From Pseudomonadales bacterium (GTDB lineage: Bacteria; Pseudomonadota; Gammaproteobacteria; Pseudomonadales; Pseudohongiellaceae), in NCBI GenBank assembly GCA_023257655.1, contig JALRBQ010000076.1, forward strand, positions 1 through 55,115: DNA of 55,115 nucleotides, given 5' to 3'. Position 1 is the stretch's first letter. Each line of letters begins with the position of its first letter. Positions 44,924 through 52,726 of this stretch are shown here, one piece after another. The translations under genes were made by a program, and so were the position numbers. The notes under the pieces are model-generated. The model worked only from the letters and a program-made list of their open reading frames with translations. It ran no database searches and was not told where the DNA came from.

Positions 44924-45964
44924 ATGAAAAACTTCACGAAATTGCTTCCATTTATCACCTTATCAGCCGGACTCGTTGCGAACACAGCCCAGGCGGATGC
45001 CGGCCAATTCTACATTGCGCCCGGAGTGCAATGGATGGAATTCGACGATTCGACCAACCTGAAGAATGACACTGGGTATTTCTTCGGCCTCGGTTACGAC
45101 TTTACCGATCGCCTCAGTGCCGAGATCAGCGTCTTCGATCTCGACCCTGAAACCCGCGGCACCGGTGTCGATGCCGACATGGACAACTGGAAAATCGATT
45201 GGTTGTATGACCTCAATGGCGGCGATCGCCGGGTCAATTTCTTCGGCGTTTCCGGCTTTGGTAACACGAATTTCCACGGCAATGACACCGTGTGGGATCT
45301 CGGTGGTGGCGTTAACGTCAAGCTGACCGATCAATTGAGCTGGCGCACCGCCATTCGCAATTACATGTACTTCGGACGTGATCATGAAGACAGTGACTAT
45401 GGCGTGGACAGCGCACTGGTCTATCGTTTCGGCGGTGCCAAGCGTGCCCCCGCCCGTACGACAGCCCCGGTAGCCCAGGCGGCCGCACCTGAGGCTGATG
45501 CCGACCAGGATGGCGTGCCTGATAGCCGTGACAAATGCCCGGATACACCGCGCACCTACGCGGTCGATGCCGATGGTTGTCCGATCCCGGTTGAGGAAGT
45601 CGCCCGCATCGAGCTGGCGGTCACCTTCGATTTCGATCGCTCGGTGGTTAAACCGGAATTCTTCGCCGAAATCGAGCGCGTTGCCCAATTCATGCGGCAG
45701 TACCCCGATGTGGTGATCGAGCTGGAAGGCCACACCGACAGCACAGGTACCGATGAGTACAATCTCGGTCTGTCACAGCGCCGAGCGGATGCTGTGCGGC
45801 AGGTATTGCTGGATCGCTTCAATGTGCAAGCCAGCCGAATTACTGCCCGAGGATTCGGTGAATCACGTCCGGTCGCGAGTAATAATACCCCTGCAGGTCG
45901 CGCCCAGAATCGTCGCGTCATCAGTGTCGCTATCAAGACGTTGCAGAACTACCGCCCGCGCTAA
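44924..45964 (+). CDS. OmpA family outer-membrane protein with calcium-binding linker
   Basis: 346-aa protein with a signal peptide (residues 1-22, ending AQADA). Residues about 23-190 form an eight-strand barrel. A Pro/Ala linker and one thrombospondin-type-3-like calcium repeat follow (DADQDGVPDSRDKCPDTP), then the OmpA C-terminal peptidoglycan-binding domain (about 235-340) with FDFDRSVVKPEF, EGHTDSTGTDEYNLGLSQRRADAV and GFGESRPVASN. It anchors the outer membrane to the cell wall. ATG at 44924 starts the signal peptide; the frame is open back to 44873 without support. It is monocistronic. Confidence 0.94.
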   Translation: MKNFTKLLPFITLSAGLVANTAQADAGQFYIAPGVQWMEFDDSTNLKNDTGYFFGLGYDFTDRLSAEISVFDLDPETRGTGVDADMDNWKIDWLYDLNGGDRRVNFFGVSGFGNTNFHGNDTVWDLGGGVNVKLTDQLSWRTAIRNYMYFGRDHEDSDYGVDSALVYRFGGAKRAPARTTAPVAQAAAPEADADQDGVPDSRDKCPDTPRTYAVDADGCPIPVEEVARIELAVTFDFDRSVVKPEFFAEIERVAQFMRQYPDVVIELEGHTDSTGTDEYNLGLSQRRADAVRQVLLDRFNVQASRITARGFGESRPVASNNTPAGRAQNRRVISVAIKTLQNYRPR

Positions 45965-46016
45965 TGTTCGATTGCGTGTTGCGCAGCCCCTCGGGGCTGC
46001 GTAGCATTCACGCAGC

Positions 46017-46556
46017 ATGCAGTCCATCGTCGACACCCCATCCCATCCCGATATCGCAAGTTCCGCCCTACGGTGGCGCCGTCTGGAGTCCCATACTCAA
46101 CAGCCGTTGGCGAAAGCGGCTGCCTGGTTGCGCAGTCAGGGATCCCTTACACAACAACTGCTCCAACAGAGCGACAACCAGTTTCGGGTAGAGGTCGTCT
46201 CTGAGAACTGGATTCTGGTAGAAGCATCGGATTTGGCCCGGCATTTCGGCCCGGTAGCCCCGTCGCAGCGCTTCTGGTCTCGCAAGGTGCTGCTGTTCGG
46301 CAGAGAGCAGGCCTGGGTCGCTGCTCATACCTTGATTCCGGAACACAGCCTGTTCAGTCCGCTGCGAGAGCTGTTGGAATTGAATACACGCCCTTTGGGC
46401 GAATACCTTTTCAGCCATCCTGAATTGCTGCGTGCGGAAATGGATTTCGCGCCAATGGACGGTGCCTGGGGTCGACGCAGCCTGTTTTTCCTGCACCGCA
46501 AACCGATCATGGTGGCGGAATTCTTCTTGCCGGCCCTGTTGGCCGAACTGGATTAG
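46017..46556 (+). CDS. ubiC: Chorismate lyase
   Basis: 179-aa protein with the UbiC fold and motifs: RFWSRKVLLFGREQAWVAAHTLIP, then LNTRPLGEYLFSHPELLRAEMDF, and WGRRSLFFLHRKPIMVAEFFLPAL near the C-terminus. These include the arginines that bind chorismate and the catalytic glutamate. It removes pyruvate from chorismate to give 4-hydroxybenzoate, the first committed step of ubiquinone synthesis. ubiA, its usual neighbour, is absent; rpoS follows after 194 bases. The ribosome-binding site is weak. Confidence 0.9.
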   Translation: MQSIVDTPSHPDIASSALRWRRLESHTQQPLAKAAAWLRSQGSLTQQLLQQSDNQFRVEVVSENWILVEASDLARHFGPVAPSQRFWSRKVLLFGREQAWVAAHTLIPEHSLFSPLRELLELNTRPLGEYLFSHPELLRAEMDFAPMDGAWGRRSLFFLHRKPIMVAEFFLPALLAELD

Positions 46557-46750
46557 CGGTTCACTGTTGGTAAAACCCGGGGAAACTCGAAAAACACTGA
46601 CAGCGGACTATACTGAGTTGATGTATAGCTCATTAGAGCGGCCTCTCGACTGGCGAACAGGCTGGCGTTAAGCAAGCTGACAGGAAGTCAGTACCATCGC
46701 ACCCGCATCCGCATCAAACCGGGTAGGGGACCAGGGAAGGAGTGCGCAGC
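46557..46750. other. Intergenic region between ubiC and rpoS
   Basis: 194 bases without a gene. TATACT at 46610-46615 is a candidate -10 but lacks a good -35. The long leader leaves room for post-transcriptional control of rpoS, which is common for this gene, but no specific stem-loop that hides the ribosome-binding site is evident by eye. Confidence 0.35.
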
Positions 46751-47734
46751 ATGTCGGTATCGGCGACGCGCAAAGCATCGGCTACACCACAAACACAGGT
46801 CAAGGACCTGCCAAGGTATGCTTACCACGCGTCACCTGCGCGCGCTCGGCACCAACGCTGTACCGCCCGCGAGAAGCCGGCGGCTACATTGGATGCAACT
46901 CAGCTGTATCTCAGAGAAATCGGCTACGCACCTTTACTCAACGCGGCCCAGGAAGTGCACTACAGCCGACTGATGCGAAGTGGGGATGCGGCCGGAAGGC
47001 GCCGTATGATCGAAAGTAATCTGCGACTCGTGGTCAAGATTGCCCGACGCTATCTGCAACGCGGTTTGTCCCTGCTGGATCTGGTTGAAGAGGGCAATCT
47101 CGGACTGATTCACGCCGTTGAGAAATTCGATCCGGAGCGCGGCTTTCGCTTCTCCACCTACGCGACCTGGTGGATTCGTCAGAACATCGAACGGGCACTG
47201 ATGAATCAAACGCGCACCATTCGTTTGCCTGTGCACGTGGTAAAGGAACTGAACGCCGTGCTCAGGGTAAAGCATGAGCTGTCGCGGAATTGTTGCGGTT
47301 CACCGACGCATCAGGAAATCGCGCGATCGGCAGGCAGCACGCCGGAGCAGGTGAAGCGCTTGCTTCGCCTCGACGACAAGTTGATCGACGCAGACGCTCC
47401 ATTAACGCCGGATTCGGAGAAGTGTCTGCTGGAGACACTGCCAGATAAAGGCGAACGCAGTCCCGCCTGGCTCGTCCAGCATGAGGAAGTGCAGCGACGG
47501 CTGCGGCGCTGGATTGCGGAATTGCCGTCCCGACATCGTGCAGTGCTCGCCCGGCGTTTCGGCCTGCTGGGTCATGACACGCAGACCCTGGAACAGGTGG
47601 GGCAGGAAATCGGGCTGACGCGTGAGCGTGTACGCCAGATTCAGATTGAGGCGCTGCAACGTCTGCGTTCGATTCTGGGTCGGGAGGGCATCGACTACAC
47701 CTTGCTGGTAAACCTGCTGGAAGACACGAACTGA
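46751..47734 (+). CDS. rpoS: RNA polymerase sigma factor RpoS
   Basis: 327-aa sigma-70 family factor of the RpoS size and order. Region 1.2 begins [19 protein letters not shown]; region 2 has [61 protein letters not shown]; region 3 follows; region 4 has [24 protein letters not shown]. It directs transcription in stationary phase and stress. AAGGAG at 46737-46742 decides the ATG at 46751. The usual neighbours surE-pcm-nlpD are missing; it lies between ubiC and a CoA-transferase. Confidence 0.93.
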   Translation: MSVSATRKASATPQTQVKDLPRYAYHASPARARHQRCTAREKPAATLDATQLYLREIGYAPLLNAAQEVHYSRLMRSGDAAGRRRMIESNLRLVVKIARRYLQRGLSLLDLVEEGNLGLIHAVEKFDPERGFRFSTYATWWIRQNIERALMNQTRTIRLPVHVVKELNAVLRVKHELSRNCCGSPTHQEIARSAGSTPEQVKRLLRLDDKLIDADAPLTPDSEKCLLETLPDKGERSPAWLVQHEEVQRRLRRWIAELPSRHRAVLARRFGLLGHDTQTLEQVGQEIGLTRERVRQIQIEALQRLRSILGREGIDYTLLVNLLEDTN

Positions 47735-47859
47735 TCCGGGTCAAACCGACTTGAACGCCCCTCGCCAGTGCTTTATTCTCACGGGCCGTGCACGAGTGCT
47801 GCGATCTAGCTGCACGCGCACCCACCGCAACCCGATATCCTGCAACAGGACTCCCAGAC

Positions 47860-49071
47860 GTGAAGACAGAAACGAAGAGTAGTGGCGCCCTCGCGGGCAA
47901 GTTGGTCATCGATCTTTCCCGGGTTCTGGGTGGACCATACTGTACGCAAATCCTCGGCGACCACGGAGCTGAAATCGTCAAGATTGAACCGCCCCGTGGT
48001 GACGAGACTCGCGATTGGGGACCGCCCAACTATGGCGAAGACTCTGCCTATTTCATTGGCGTGAATCGCAACAAGCGTTCAGTCGGACTGGATCTGAGTC
48101 GACCGGAAGGACGAGACGTCTTGCTGCAATTGCTCGAAAAAGCCGATGTGCTGATTGAGAACTATAAACCCGGCACCATGGAAAAGTGGGGTCTGGGATA
48201 TGAAGAGGTACTGAAGAACCGATATCCCGGCCTCATTCATTGCCGGGTCAGCGGTTTCGGCAGCGATGGCCCTTGGGGTGGTTACCCTGGTTACGACGCC
48301 ATCATTCAGGCGATGGCAGGGTGGTTTAGTGTGAACGGCGAAGCGGGAAGCAACCCGACGCGTCTCGGCTTGGCAATGGTGGATATGGGCACCGGCCTCT
48401 ACTCGGCGATTGCTATTCTGCTCGCCATGGCGGAGCGAGAGCGTTCCGGGCAAGGACAGTATCTCGACATGACCTTGTATGACTGTGCGGTGTCACTGAT
48501 GCATCCTCACATCGTCAATTACAATTACTCAGGCAAGGTACCCGGCGCAACGGGAAACGCACACCCCAATATCAGTCCTTATGACACCTTTCGCACGAAG
48601 ACGGTCGACATCTTCATTGGTGCCGGCAACAACCGAGCGTTTGCCAAGCTCTGCAATGAGATTGCTCGTCCCGAACTGATTTCTGATCCCCGCTTTCAGA
48701 AGAACTTTGATCGAGTCACGAATCGAGATGAGCTGAAGGCCGAGATCGAATCGAGTCTGATGAAGATCGATGGCGCTGAAATTTGCGACAGGCTTGCCAA
48801 TGCCGGTCTCGCTGCGGGACCGATCTACCACACCGGCGAAGTCGTTGCCAATGCTCACACCCTGCATCGCGGTATGACCCTGCAGCAGGACTGGTACAAG
48901 ATGACGGGAACACCGATTAAACTCTCGAGAACGCCGGGTTCCATCCGGCATCTGCCACCGAAATTCGGGCAACATACCCATGAATTGCTACGTGAATTCG
49001 GCTTCGATGACGGCACAATCGATGCGCTGATTGCGTCCGGCGTGGTCTATAACAAGCGCCAGGCCTCCTAG
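47860..49071 (+). CDS. CaiB/BaiF family (type III) CoA-transferase
   Basis: 403-aa enzyme with the class III signature from the start: GKLVIDLSRVLGGPYCTQILGDHGAEIVKIEPPRGDETRDW. The catalytic aspartate is about D175 in LAMVDMGTGLYS, and VLIENYKPGTMEKWGLGYE is also conserved. It exchanges CoA between carboxylic acids through an Asp-acyl anhydride. The substrates (for example formyl/oxalate, carnitine or methylacyl) cannot be told. GTG at 47860 follows CAGGA by 9 bases; the frame is open from a GTG at 47788. No oxalate or carnitine genes are nearby. Confidence 0.9.
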   Translation: MKTETKSSGALAGKLVIDLSRVLGGPYCTQILGDHGAEIVKIEPPRGDETRDWGPPNYGEDSAYFIGVNRNKRSVGLDLSRPEGRDVLLQLLEKADVLIENYKPGTMEKWGLGYEEVLKNRYPGLIHCRVSGFGSDGPWGGYPGYDAIIQAMAGWFSVNGEAGSNPTRLGLAMVDMGTGLYSAIAILLAMAERERSGQGQYLDMTLYDCAVSLMHPHIVNYNYSGKVPGATGNAHPNISPYDTFRTKTVDIFIGAGNNRAFAKLCNEIARPELISDPRFQKNFDRVTNRDELKAEIESSLMKIDGAEICDRLANAGLAAGPIYHTGEVVANAHTLHRGMTLQQDWYKMTGTPIKLSRTPGSIRHLPPKFGQHTHELLREFGFDDGTIDALIASGVVYNKRQAS

Positions 49072-49128
49072 CCATCCTCCTGTCCGAGGTCAGTCAGCCT
49101 CGACACTCTCTCAAAAAAGTCCATTAAA

Positions 49129-49150
49129 AACAGCCTCATACGAGGCTGTT
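49129..49150. terminator. Hairpin between the CoA-transferase and gntR genes
   Basis: A perfect 9-bp stem AACAGCCTC / GAGGCTGTT with loop ATAC. On the plus strand it is followed by AAGG rather than T residues, while on the minus strand it is followed by TTTTTAA. It probably terminates the CoA-transferase transcript and would also block minus-strand transcription. Confidence 0.6.
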
Positions 49151-49192
49151 AAGGTTTGTCGCGTCTTGCAGATTTTTTACTTGCGTCAGCCT

Positions 49193-49226
49193 GATATAGT
49201 GTTGTAGTCTACTACAACACTATATC
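49193..49226. promoter_or_regulatory. 34-bp perfect inverted repeat: likely operator of the GntR regulator
   Basis: GATATAGTGTTGTAGT (49193-49208) and its exact reverse complement ACTACAACACTATATC (49211-49226) are separated by only CT. It ends 18 bases before the gntR start and overlaps a possible -10 (TATAGT at 49195-49200). YtrA-type GntR proteins bind this kind of long symmetrical site, so autoregulation of the whole operon is the natural reading. Confidence 0.82.
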
Positions 49227-49244
49227 TCGGCAGGACACTACTGC

Positions 49245-49610
49245 GTGGAAATCAACTGGAACAACAAAGACCCGATCTACCTGCAACTGCGGGACAGACT
49301 GGTTGAGCTGATCATGGATGGCGAATTGCAGGAAGGCGATGCCTTGCCTTCGGTGCGACAGATTTCCAGTGAGCACCGCATTAATCCGATTACGGTGTCG
49401 AAGGCGTTTCAAATTTTGGTCGATGAGCAACTTGTTGAGAAAAAACGGGGGCTAGGAATGTATGTCGTTACCGGAGCGAAAGACAAATTGTCAAAACAGG
49501 AGCGAGCCAAATTCCTGCATGAAGAGTGGCCGCAGATCACCGAGCGAATTGAAAGACTTGGGCTTGAAATTGATGAGCTCCTTGGCAGCATCAAGAATGG
49601 ATCGCGCTAG
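49245..49610 (+). CDS. YtrA-subfamily GntR transcriptional regulator
   Basis: 121-aa protein with an N-terminal GntR winged helix: PIYLQLRDRLVELIMDGELQEGDALPSVRQISSEHRINPITVSKAFQILVDEQLVEKKRGLGMYV (residues about 8-72), then a short helical dimerisation tail of about 45 residues, as in YtrA. It starts with GTG at 49245, with AGGA 9 bases upstream. It heads a four-gene operon with an ABC ATPase, a permease and a small membrane peptide, the usual arrangement for YtrA-type regulators. The operator at 49193-49226 suggests self-repression. The inducer is unknown, but cell-envelope stress is common for the family. Confidence 0.93.
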   Translation: MEINWNNKDPIYLQLRDRLVELIMDGELQEGDALPSVRQISSEHRINPITVSKAFQILVDEQLVEKKRGLGMYVVTGAKDKLSKQERAKFLHEEWPQITERIERLGLEIDELLGSIKNGSR

Positions 49611-49627
49611 GGCGCTGGGAATCTCGC

Positions 49628-50488
49628 ATGACTAATATCGTACATGCCCGATCATTGCAAAAATCTTATGGTAGCTTTCAGGCGCTGAAGAATGTCGATC
49701 TGGATATTCCTGAAGGTTCTATCTGCGGCCTGATCGGTCCCAATGGAGCGGGCAAGACTACCACTCTGAAGGCCTTGATTGGCCTGTGTGATGTGGAGGG
49801 TGATCTGCTAGTTGCCGGCAGGGATCCCCGTGTCGATCGGCATAAGCTGATGGAAGATGTCTGCTTTATCGCAGATGTCGGAATCTTGCCGAAATGGCTG
49901 AAGGTTTCACAAGTTATCGATTATGTCGATGGCGTGCATCCCAAATTTCATCGTGAGAAGGCATTGCAATTGCTGAGCACCACTTCGATCCCAAGCAACA
50001 AGCGTATCAAGGAGCTCTCCAAGGGCATGGTTACGCAGTTGCATCTGGCGCTCGTGATGTCGATCGATGTCAGCCTGTTGGTTTTGGACGAACCTACCCT
50101 TGGTCTCGACATTATCTATCGCAAGGAATTTTATGATCGCTTGTTGAATGACTTTTACGATGGCAATCGTACGATCATCATCAGCACACATCAGGTGGAA
50201 GAGATCGAGACTCTGCTCTCACATCTCGTTTTTATCAATGCGGGAACTATCGTTCTCAATGCGGCGATGACCGATCTGGAAGACTCATTTACTGAAGTAA
50301 TAGTAAGCCCCGAACTACGCTCGGCAGCCGATGCACTGCATCCGATTCATGAACGGGAACTGCTCGGGAAGAAATCCTATACATTTGAAGGCGTGCCTCG
50401 AGCAGAGTTGAAACAGTTTGGCGAGCTGTTCACCCCCTCCGTGGCCGATCTGTTTGTTGCGAAATTGAAGGATGCGAATCATGGATAA
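49628..50488 (+). CDS. ABC transporter ATP-binding protein (YtrB-like)
   Basis: 286-aa ATPase with Walker A GPNGAGKTTTL (about residues 37-47), signature LSKGMVTQLHLAL (K and M at positions where LSGGQ is usual) and Walker B LLVLDEPTLGLD followed by STHQVEEIETL. A C-terminal domain of about 70 residues follows the nucleotide-binding fold. It starts 17 bases after gntR and its stop overlaps the permease start by 8 bases. It is probably an exporter or a sensor-like ABC system; the substrate is unknown. Confidence 0.92.
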   Translation: MTNIVHARSLQKSYGSFQALKNVDLDIPEGSICGLIGPNGAGKTTTLKALIGLCDVEGDLLVAGRDPRVDRHKLMEDVCFIADVGILPKWLKVSQVIDYVDGVHPKFHREKALQLLSTTSIPSNKRIKELSKGMVTQLHLALVMSIDVSLLVLDEPTLGLDIIYRKEFYDRLLNDFYDGNRTIIISTHQVEEIETLLSHLVFINAGTIVLNAAMTDLEDSFTEVIVSPELRSAADALHPIHERELLGKKSYTFEGVPRAELKQFGELFTPSVADLFVAKLKDANHG

Positions 50489-51332
50489 ATTTGCACTGAA
50501 CCAGTTTCTTACTCTATTGAAAAGAGAGGTTCTGGAGCATCGCAATCTGTTTGTACTGGCTCCAGCATTCCTGGCGTTGCTGCTGCTGTTCGCCGCGTTC
50601 TGGATCTCGAAACAGTTTCCGCGCGATCAACTCGCCTCCGGTGTGGCTTATCTGGCTATGCTGTTCGATGGTTTGTCTCCAGTGGATATGGCGCCAGTTT
50701 TCATGATAGGAGCAATACCTTTTGTCTTCTTGCTGTATACCTATGCCTTTGTGTACCTGATGAACTCCCTCTATCAGGATCGTCGCGATCTCAGCGTGCT
50801 GTTTTGGCAATCCATGCCGGTATCGAATCTGAAGACGGTGCTGTCGAAGGTAGTCACAATTGCTGCAGTCGCACCGTTTTTCTACATTGCGGTGCTCTTC
50901 GGGGTGTATCTGATCGCGATGATCTGGCTGACTCTGCTTGGCATACAGTTCGATATCGAAATTGTGGGAATCGGATACATGTTCCTGGCCGCGGTAGTGA
51001 GTCTCGTGTTCGTCTACCTGTCTGCAATCGTCACCGCGCTATGGCTGTTTCCTTCGGTTGGTTGGTTATTGCTGTTTTCGGCTTTTGCCAAACGAACACC
51101 GTTTATGTGGGCAGCGGGCGTTTTCATTCTGGTGGGATTTCTTGAGGACTTCCTGTTTGGTTCCCAATATCTCGCCAACTGGGTTGAAAGCCGGGCTAAC
51201 CCGAATCAGTATGTGATTTTCAGTTTTGGCGACCTGGTCGACAGGCTATTCAACTATGACATGTTGTTCGGGATTTTCGTTGGTGCAATCCTGATCGCCG
51301 GCGCGGTATTGATGCGCCGCTTCACGGATTAG
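50481..51332 (+). CDS. ABC transporter permease of the GntR-controlled operon
   Basis: 283-aa inner-membrane protein with about six transmembrane helices and no large extracytoplasmic domain: an ABC-2-like export permease. The first helix (LFVLAPAFLALLLLFAAFW) starts about residue 20, and YQDRRDLSVLFWQSMPVSNLKTVLSK is the coupling-helix region typical of ABC-2 proteins. The ATG at 50481 follows AAGGATG; an ATG at 50472 is also in frame. It overlaps the ATPase gene, implying translational coupling. Confidence 0.88.
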   Translation: MDKFALNQFLTLLKREVLEHRNLFVLAPAFLALLLLFAAFWISKQFPRDQLASGVAYLAMLFDGLSPVDMAPVFMIGAIPFVFLLYTYAFVYLMNSLYQDRRDLSVLFWQSMPVSNLKTVLSKVVTIAAVAPFFYIAVLFGVYLIAMIWLTLLGIQFDIEIVGIGYMFLAAVVSLVFVYLSAIVTALWLFPSVGWLLLFSAFAKRTPFMWAAGVFILVGFLEDFLFGSQYLANWVESRANPNQYVIFSFGDLVDRLFNYDMLFGIFVGAILIAGAVLMRRFTD

Positions 51333-51379
51333 AATCGTGAACCCCTCAAAAACTGATCGCTAAGGAACAGGGCGCTGCT

Positions 51380-51562
51380 ATGAAAAACATTTTCCTCAAG
51401 AATCGCTACACCTTGCTGCTGACCGTGTTAGCGGTCTATGTCCTGGTGCTCGTTATCGAAGGCGCGATCACGGGTCGCGAGGCGAAGGTCGTCAAATTTG
51501 ATAATCCGTTCTTCGATCTGAACCTGAATAATTTCGAAGAATTTATGGACAATCGCGACTAG
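51380..51562 (+). CDS. 60-aa single-pass membrane peptide in the ABC operon
   Basis: Short protein with a basic N-terminus (KNIFLKNRY), one transmembrane helix (about residues 11-27) and an acidic tail rich in Asn, Asp and Phe (FFDLNLNNFEEFMDNRD). AAGGAACAGG precedes the ATG. It starts 47 bases after the permease on the same strand and is probably the last gene of the GntR-ABC operon. I do not recognise a family; it may be a small subunit or stability factor of the transporter. Confidence 0.7.
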   Translation: MKNIFLKNRYTLLLTVLAVYVLVLVIEGAITGREAKVVKFDNPFFDLNLNNFEEFMDNRD

Positions 51563-51586
51563 ACCTCTGTTCCCTGAAAAATCCGG

Positions 51587-51615
51587 TTGACAGTGAAAAA
51601 TGATTCCAATACGGT
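51587..51615 (+). promoter_or_regulatory. Candidate promoter of the leader-GNAT-aminotransferase unit
   Basis: TTGACA at 51587-51592 is a perfect -35, and TACGGT lies 17 bases downstream (51610-51615), matching TATAAT at only three positions. It would start transcription near 51622, about 125 bases before the leader peptide. The weak -10 keeps confidence low. Confidence 0.4.
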
Positions 51616-51675
51616 TCCACGCTCGTCTTCCGGGTCGGAATTGACTCCCGGGCACAACAGATAAGCGCCAAGACA

Positions 51676-51698
51676 GGAAATCCTGGAAATCCTGGAAA
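51676..51698 (+). repeat. 9-bp tandem repeat upstream of the leader peptide
   Basis: GGAAATCCT occurs twice without a gap (51676-51693) with a third partial copy (GGAAA, 51694-51698). It lies in the presumed 5' untranslated region. Each unit contains the short inverted repeat AGGA..TCCT. Possible roles are protein binding or RNA structure; none is shown. Confidence 0.6.
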
Positions 51699-51747
51699 GC
51701 CCGAATAGACAACCTGAATTGAACTTTTGCTAACCAGACAGCACAAC

Positions 51748-51858
51748 ATGAACCTTACACGTTTCTACAACTCAGCATCAGCCCAGGCGGCGGCAGCAAC
51801 TGCAGCGGCCCGCCGTGCCGCGCGCGCCATTTATGGACCCGGAGTGCCAGAGTTTTAG
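51748..51858 (+). CDS. Alanine/arginine-rich 36-aa leader peptide (candidate attenuation peptide)
   Basis: A 36-codon ORF (ATG at 51748, TAG at 51856-51858). Twelve of 36 residues are alanine and four arginine. Codons 14-27 (51787-51828) are almost uninterrupted Ala and Arg: ten Ala, three Arg and one Thr, using several different codons (GCG, GCA, GCC, CGC, CGT). It ends just before a terminator hairpin, and its stop codon lies in the 5' arm of a competing hairpin, as in amino-acid-biosynthetic attenuators. A clear ribosome-binding site is lacking, which is the weak point. Downstream are a GNAT acetyltransferase and an ArgD-like aminotransferase, so arginine or alanine supply could be the signal. 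I do not recognise the peptide from known leaders. Confidence 0.55.
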   Translation: MNLTRFYNSASAQAAAATAAARRAARAIYGPGVPEF

Positions 51859-51917
51859 ATTAAACAGAAGCGACTTTCTAAAAACCTCTACAGCTCCGGC
51901 TCTAGAGGTTTTTTTTT
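51849..51917 (+). promoter_or_regulatory. Attenuator: antiterminator and intrinsic terminator, mutually exclusive
   Basis: Terminator: a 10-bp stem AAAACCTCTA (51881-51890) with TAGAGGTTTT (51903-51912), with further AGC/GCT pairing in the loop, followed by T residues to 51917. Antiterminator: AGAGTTTTAG (51849-51858) can pair with CTAAAA (51878-51883) and CTCT (51886-51889), leaving a two-base bulge, and it uses the terminator's 5' arm. A ribosome at the leader stop codon would cover 51849-51858 and favour termination. One stalled on the Ala/Arg run would leave it free and favour read-through. Confidence 0.68.
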
Positions 51918-51934
51918 GCCTGCGGGAAATAGCC

Positions 51935-52726
51935 ATGAATCAGCTTGAGATTGAAACCGCCGCTCGACACGCCTGGCCAGCCCTCCAAGAGGTAGAACTG
52001 GATTGCGGGGTATTGCGCTTCGCCCGCGGCGTGAGCCGGCGCGCCAATTTTTTCAATCCGTTTCCCGCATTCAGACACGAGCCTGAGGCGCTGGTCCGCC
52101 TGACCGAGCGATTTTTCAATCGCTACGAATTGCCATCGATCGTGCGCATCGTCGCAGCCAACTCGGGATCGACAGGCAAATTTGCTGAGCTGGATGCCTG
52201 TCTGGCCGCGCAAAACTACATTCTGATGACCACTACGCGAGTGATGACGCGCAGTTTGCCGTGGCAGCCGCTGCCGGATACGACTCCGGAGAATGCCAGG
52301 ATAAGTGCAGTCGATCTCGATTCCTGGCTACGTTGTTGGCACTGGCTCACGGGCAGGACCCATGCGGAATTGGTCGTGCATCGCGCAATGTTGGGTCGAT
52401 TGCAAGGCAAACACACACTGCTAGTCCAGTCCACTACTTCAGGCCAGTGGCTCAGTTGCGGTATGGCCGTGGTCGCTGGAAATCTGCTGGGAATATTTGG
52501 CATTGCCACCGCCCCAGAGGCGCGTGGCCAGGGGCTCGCTACCAATCTCGTCCGCCAGCTGCTTTCCTGGGGTATTCACAACTCATGTAACACGGCCTAT
52601 TTGCAAGTGGAGTGCGCGAATGCACCTGCTATCGCAGTTTACGAAAAACTCGGATTTGCTGAGGCGTACCGCTACTGGTACCGCGAAAAACCCTTCAATC
52701 AATTGCACAAACAGGAGACTGAATGA
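51935..52726 (+). CDS. GNAT family N-acetyltransferase
   Basis: 263-aa protein. The C-terminal half is a GNAT domain with acetyl-CoA loop IATAPEARGQGLATNLVRQLL, strand YLQVECANAPAIAVYEKLGF and a final Y-x-Y-W. The N-terminal half (about 130 residues, with ANSGSTGKFAELDACLAAQNY) resembles a degenerate second GNAT fold. Substrate is unknown. It begins 18 bases after the attenuator T tract, and its stop overlaps the aminotransferase start (ATGA), so the two are translationally coupled. With an ArgD-like partner, an amino-acid-acetylating role (ArgA-like) is plausible but unproven. Confidence 0.86.
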   Translation: MNQLEIETAARHAWPALQEVELDCGVLRFARGVSRRANFFNPFPAFRHEPEALVRLTERFFNRYELPSIVRIVAANSGSTGKFAELDACLAAQNYILMTTTRVMTRSLPWQPLPDTTPENARISAVDLDSWLRCWHWLTGRTHAELVVHRAMLGRLQGKHTLLVQSTTSGQWLSCGMAVVAGNLLGIFGIATAPEARGQGLATNLVRQLLSWGIHNSCNTAYLQVECANAPAIAVYEKLGFAEAYRYWYREKPFNQLHKQETE

